Shown: positions 62,793-64,000 of the stretch, one piece after another
Numbering within the stretch: position 1 is the first letter of the stretch
Layout of the letters: the number at the start of each line of letters is the position of its first letter
From: Corynebacterium ammoniagenes DSM 20306
Lineage (GTDB): Bacteria > Actinomycetota > Actinomycetes > Mycobacteriales > Mycobacteriaceae
Assembly (NCBI RefSeq): GCF_001941425.1
Contig: NZ_CP009244.1
Location: 2,108,001 to 2,172,000 of the forward strand
Direction: 5' to 3'
DNA: 64,000 nt
Program-made: the position numbers and the translations under genes
Notes under the pieces: model-generated
What the model was told of the DNA's origin: nothing
Databases searched by the model: none
Seen by the model: only the letters and a program-made list of their open reading frames with translations

Positions 62793-63739
62793 CCGGTAGT
62801 TGCCCCTTCGTGGGTGCGCACAGCTGGCGCATCCGCAGCGGCTGCTTCTTCGGCTGCGAGAGCTTCCGCGCGCTGGGCGCGAGCTTTCCTATGCCCGCGA
62901 ATGGTCGCGCCAATTCCCAGCGCAACAATCGCGACGTGGATAATCACGACCCACGGCGTCGACGGTGCAAATCCCAATCCCTCATAGACATTGGAGATAT
63001 TCAGCGCCGCAATCGCTGTACCCACGAACCCGCCGAGCATGATGGGGTTCAATCGTGAGACCATCCACGCAGCCAGTGGTGCGGCAATCGAACCGCCAAT
63101 GAGCATGGCGACAATCGCACCGAGATGCGCGACGATGTCCTCCCACAAGCCAAACGCAAAGCCGATGATTGCGCCCAAGGTGACAAGAAATTCGGCAGCG
63201 GAGACCGTACCCACAATGCGTCGAGGCTTATCCCGGCCGGCCGCCATTAGCGTGGAGGTCGTCACCGGGCCCCATCCCCCGCCGCCGGTGGCATCGACCA
63301 TGCCGCCGACAGAGCCCAGGGCGACTAGAAAGGGCGTGGCGTGCGGGCGGTTGGCAATTGTGCGTTTGATATTCCCGCGGCTAAAGCGCCAAATCAGGTT
63401 AATCGCAATCAGCACCAACAGCGCGGAGGTCACCGGTTGGGCGGCTTCGAGGGAAAGATTTGATAATAAGGTCGCACCAATAAATGCGGCGATGGCTCCG
63501 GGAATGGCGAGGGAAAAGACAATTTTCCAATCCACATTGCCAAAGCGCCAGTGGCTAAACCCGGACACTAATGTAGTGCCAAGCTCGGCGGCGTGAACCA
63601 CCGCAGACGCTTGCGCGGGCCCCAGACCGGCGAGGAAAATGAGGAGAGTGGTGGAGGTAACACCGAAGCCCATGCCAATTCCGCCGTCGACTAGTTGCGC
63701 AGCAAAGCCTGCTAAAGCAATAAAAATGAGCGTGGGCAT
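62789..63739 (-). CDS. cysZ: TauE/SafE family transporter (CysZ-like)
   Basis: This 316-aa membrane protein has about eight hydrophobic segments and the TauE/SafE hallmark GFAAQLVDGGIGMGFGVTSTTLL near the N-terminus. A charged Ala/Glu-rich tail ends it. In C. glutamicum the sulfate-assimilation cluster ends with cysY (chelatase) and cysZ (this family), the same order as here, so it may move sulfate or a related anion. It lies 9 bp after the chelatase gene. Confidence 0.75.
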   Translation of the reverse strand: MPTLIFIALAGFAAQLVDGGIGMGFGVTSTTLLIFLAGLGPAQASAVVHAAELGTTLVSGFSHWRFGNVDWKIVFSLAIPGAIAAFIGATLLSNLSLEAAQPVTSALLVLIAINLIWRFSRGNIKRTIANRPHATPFLVALGSVGGMVDATGGGGWGPVTTSTLMAAGRDKPRRIVGTVSAAEFLVTLGAIIGFAFGLWEDIVAHLGAIVAMLIGGSIAAPLAAWMVSRLNPIMLGGFVGTAIAALNISNVYEGLGFAPSTPWVVIIHVAIVALGIGATIRGHRKARAQRAEALAAEEAAAADAPAVRTHEGATTG

Positions 63740-63748
63740 GTCTTCATC

Positions 63749-64000
63749 CTAAGTATATTGGGGCACGCGCGCTGATCTTTCAGCCAGGGTGCGTTGAATT
63801 TGAATAAGGCGGGGAGCTAAAACGTCCGCTAAATGCGAACCTAAGGGGACGGAACTGGTGATGTAGGAGCCCGTGGTGTGCATAATCTCTGGCAACGCGG
63901 CATTCGCGGCATCAAGCAGCAGACCATCGGTGACAAACAGCGGCAAGAGGTGGATGCGCGGGTGCGCACTAGCTTGCAGCTGCAGGCCTTTGGTCCCCCA
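63749..64000 (-). CDS. cysY: sirohydrochlorin chelatase CbiX-like, 3' part (CysY-like)
   Basis: The reading frame enters from the right edge and runs to a stop at 63749, giving the last 83 residues. HPRIHLLPLFVTDGLLLDAANAALPEI is typical of CbiX/CysY/SirB ferrochelatase C-termini. It inserts Fe2+ into sirohydrochlorin to make siroheme. The start lies outside the window, so an apparent internal TTG start at 63946 is not real. Confidence 0.75.
   Translation of the reverse strand, partial: WGTKGLQLQASAHPRIHLLPLFVTDGLLLDAANAALPEIMHTTGSYITSSVPLGSHLADVLAPRLIQIQRTLAERSARVPQYT

Noticed and set aside
1..64000. CRISPR arrays, insertion sequences, prophage or integrase genes
   Set aside because: No regularly spaced repeats, transposase motifs or phage structural genes were seen while reading both strands.

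Overview
The window is a stretch of chromosome from an actinobacterium of the Corynebacterium type. The evidence is the gene content: MtrA-MtrB-LpqB, AdnA-AdnB, SigH-RshA with a WhiB1-type regulator, a HisN-type histidinol phosphatase, the 24-residue ribosomal protein bL37 and a tmRNA tag ending in ALAA. A DtxR-type iron box, the boxA-like rRNA leader and moderate-to-high GC content fit the same group. From memory of the families, the gene order follows the Mycobacterium tuberculosis Rv3193c-Rv3257c region and the cg08xx-cg09xx region of C. glutamicum. I could not run a search to confirm this. I see no insertion sequence, prophage, integrase or CRISPR array.

Layout. 1-580: promoter and leader of an rRNA operon reading left out of the window, with a small overlapping ORF. 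625-4735: iron-siderophore ABC transporter (ATPase, two permeases, lipoprotein) under a DtxR-like site. 4907-8001: M20 amidohydrolase plus AbgT transporter. 8241-12625: DUF488 protein, tmRNA, smpB, ftsX, ftsE, prfB. 12696-17267: an inositol-phosphatase-family gene and hisN, a secreted trypsin-like protease, a YkvI-like membrane protein. 17328-17777: two identical initiator tRNA genes. 17974-26378: UPF0182 membrane protein, PPA1309 protein, lipoprotein, YlbL protease, DUF2342 protein, YgjP-like metallopeptidase and a ThiF/cyclodehydratase-like protein. 26375-38501: a long minus-strand DNA-repair block (uvrD2, NudC-like, K+ channel, adnB, adnA, TIGR02569 kinase-like, DUF3152). 38523-41742: DUF3107, DEAD-box helicase and membrane proteins. 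42214-44782: whiB1-type regulator, bL37, an HNH nuclease gene, rshA and sigH. 44831-49613: YbaK deacylase, SRAP/HMCES, aroA, rsgA and small proteins. 49610-58693: secA1, hpf, comF, lpqB, mtrB, mtrA, tmk, DUF4259. 59022-64000: a proline-rich membrane protein, manA, a TobH-like protein, cobA, a TauE/CysZ transporter and the end of a CbiX/CysY chelatase.

How the genes work together. tmRNA and SmpB rescue stalled ribosomes, and RF2, HPF, RsgA and bL37 add further ribosome functions. AdnAB and UvrD2 process broken DNA, and SRAP protects abasic sites. MtrAB-LpqB, FtsEX and SecA1 serve the cell envelope and secretion. SigH-RshA and the WhiB protein form a thiol/oxidative stress switch. CobA, the chelatase and the TauE transporter fit siroheme and sulfur assimilation.

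Architecture. Many starts sit 6-8 bases after a TANNNT hexamer with no Shine-Dalgarno, suggesting frequent leaderless mRNAs. Five convergent gene pairs share a 4-bp YTAG in which the two stop codons overlap. No wholly new multi-gene system stands out. The best leads are the uncharacterised protease/cyclodehydratase-like neighbourhood (22.3-26.4 kb), the small ORF embedded in the rRNA promoter, and several family members that lack a canonical catalytic or metal-binding residue (AdnA, NudC-like, RshA, HAD).
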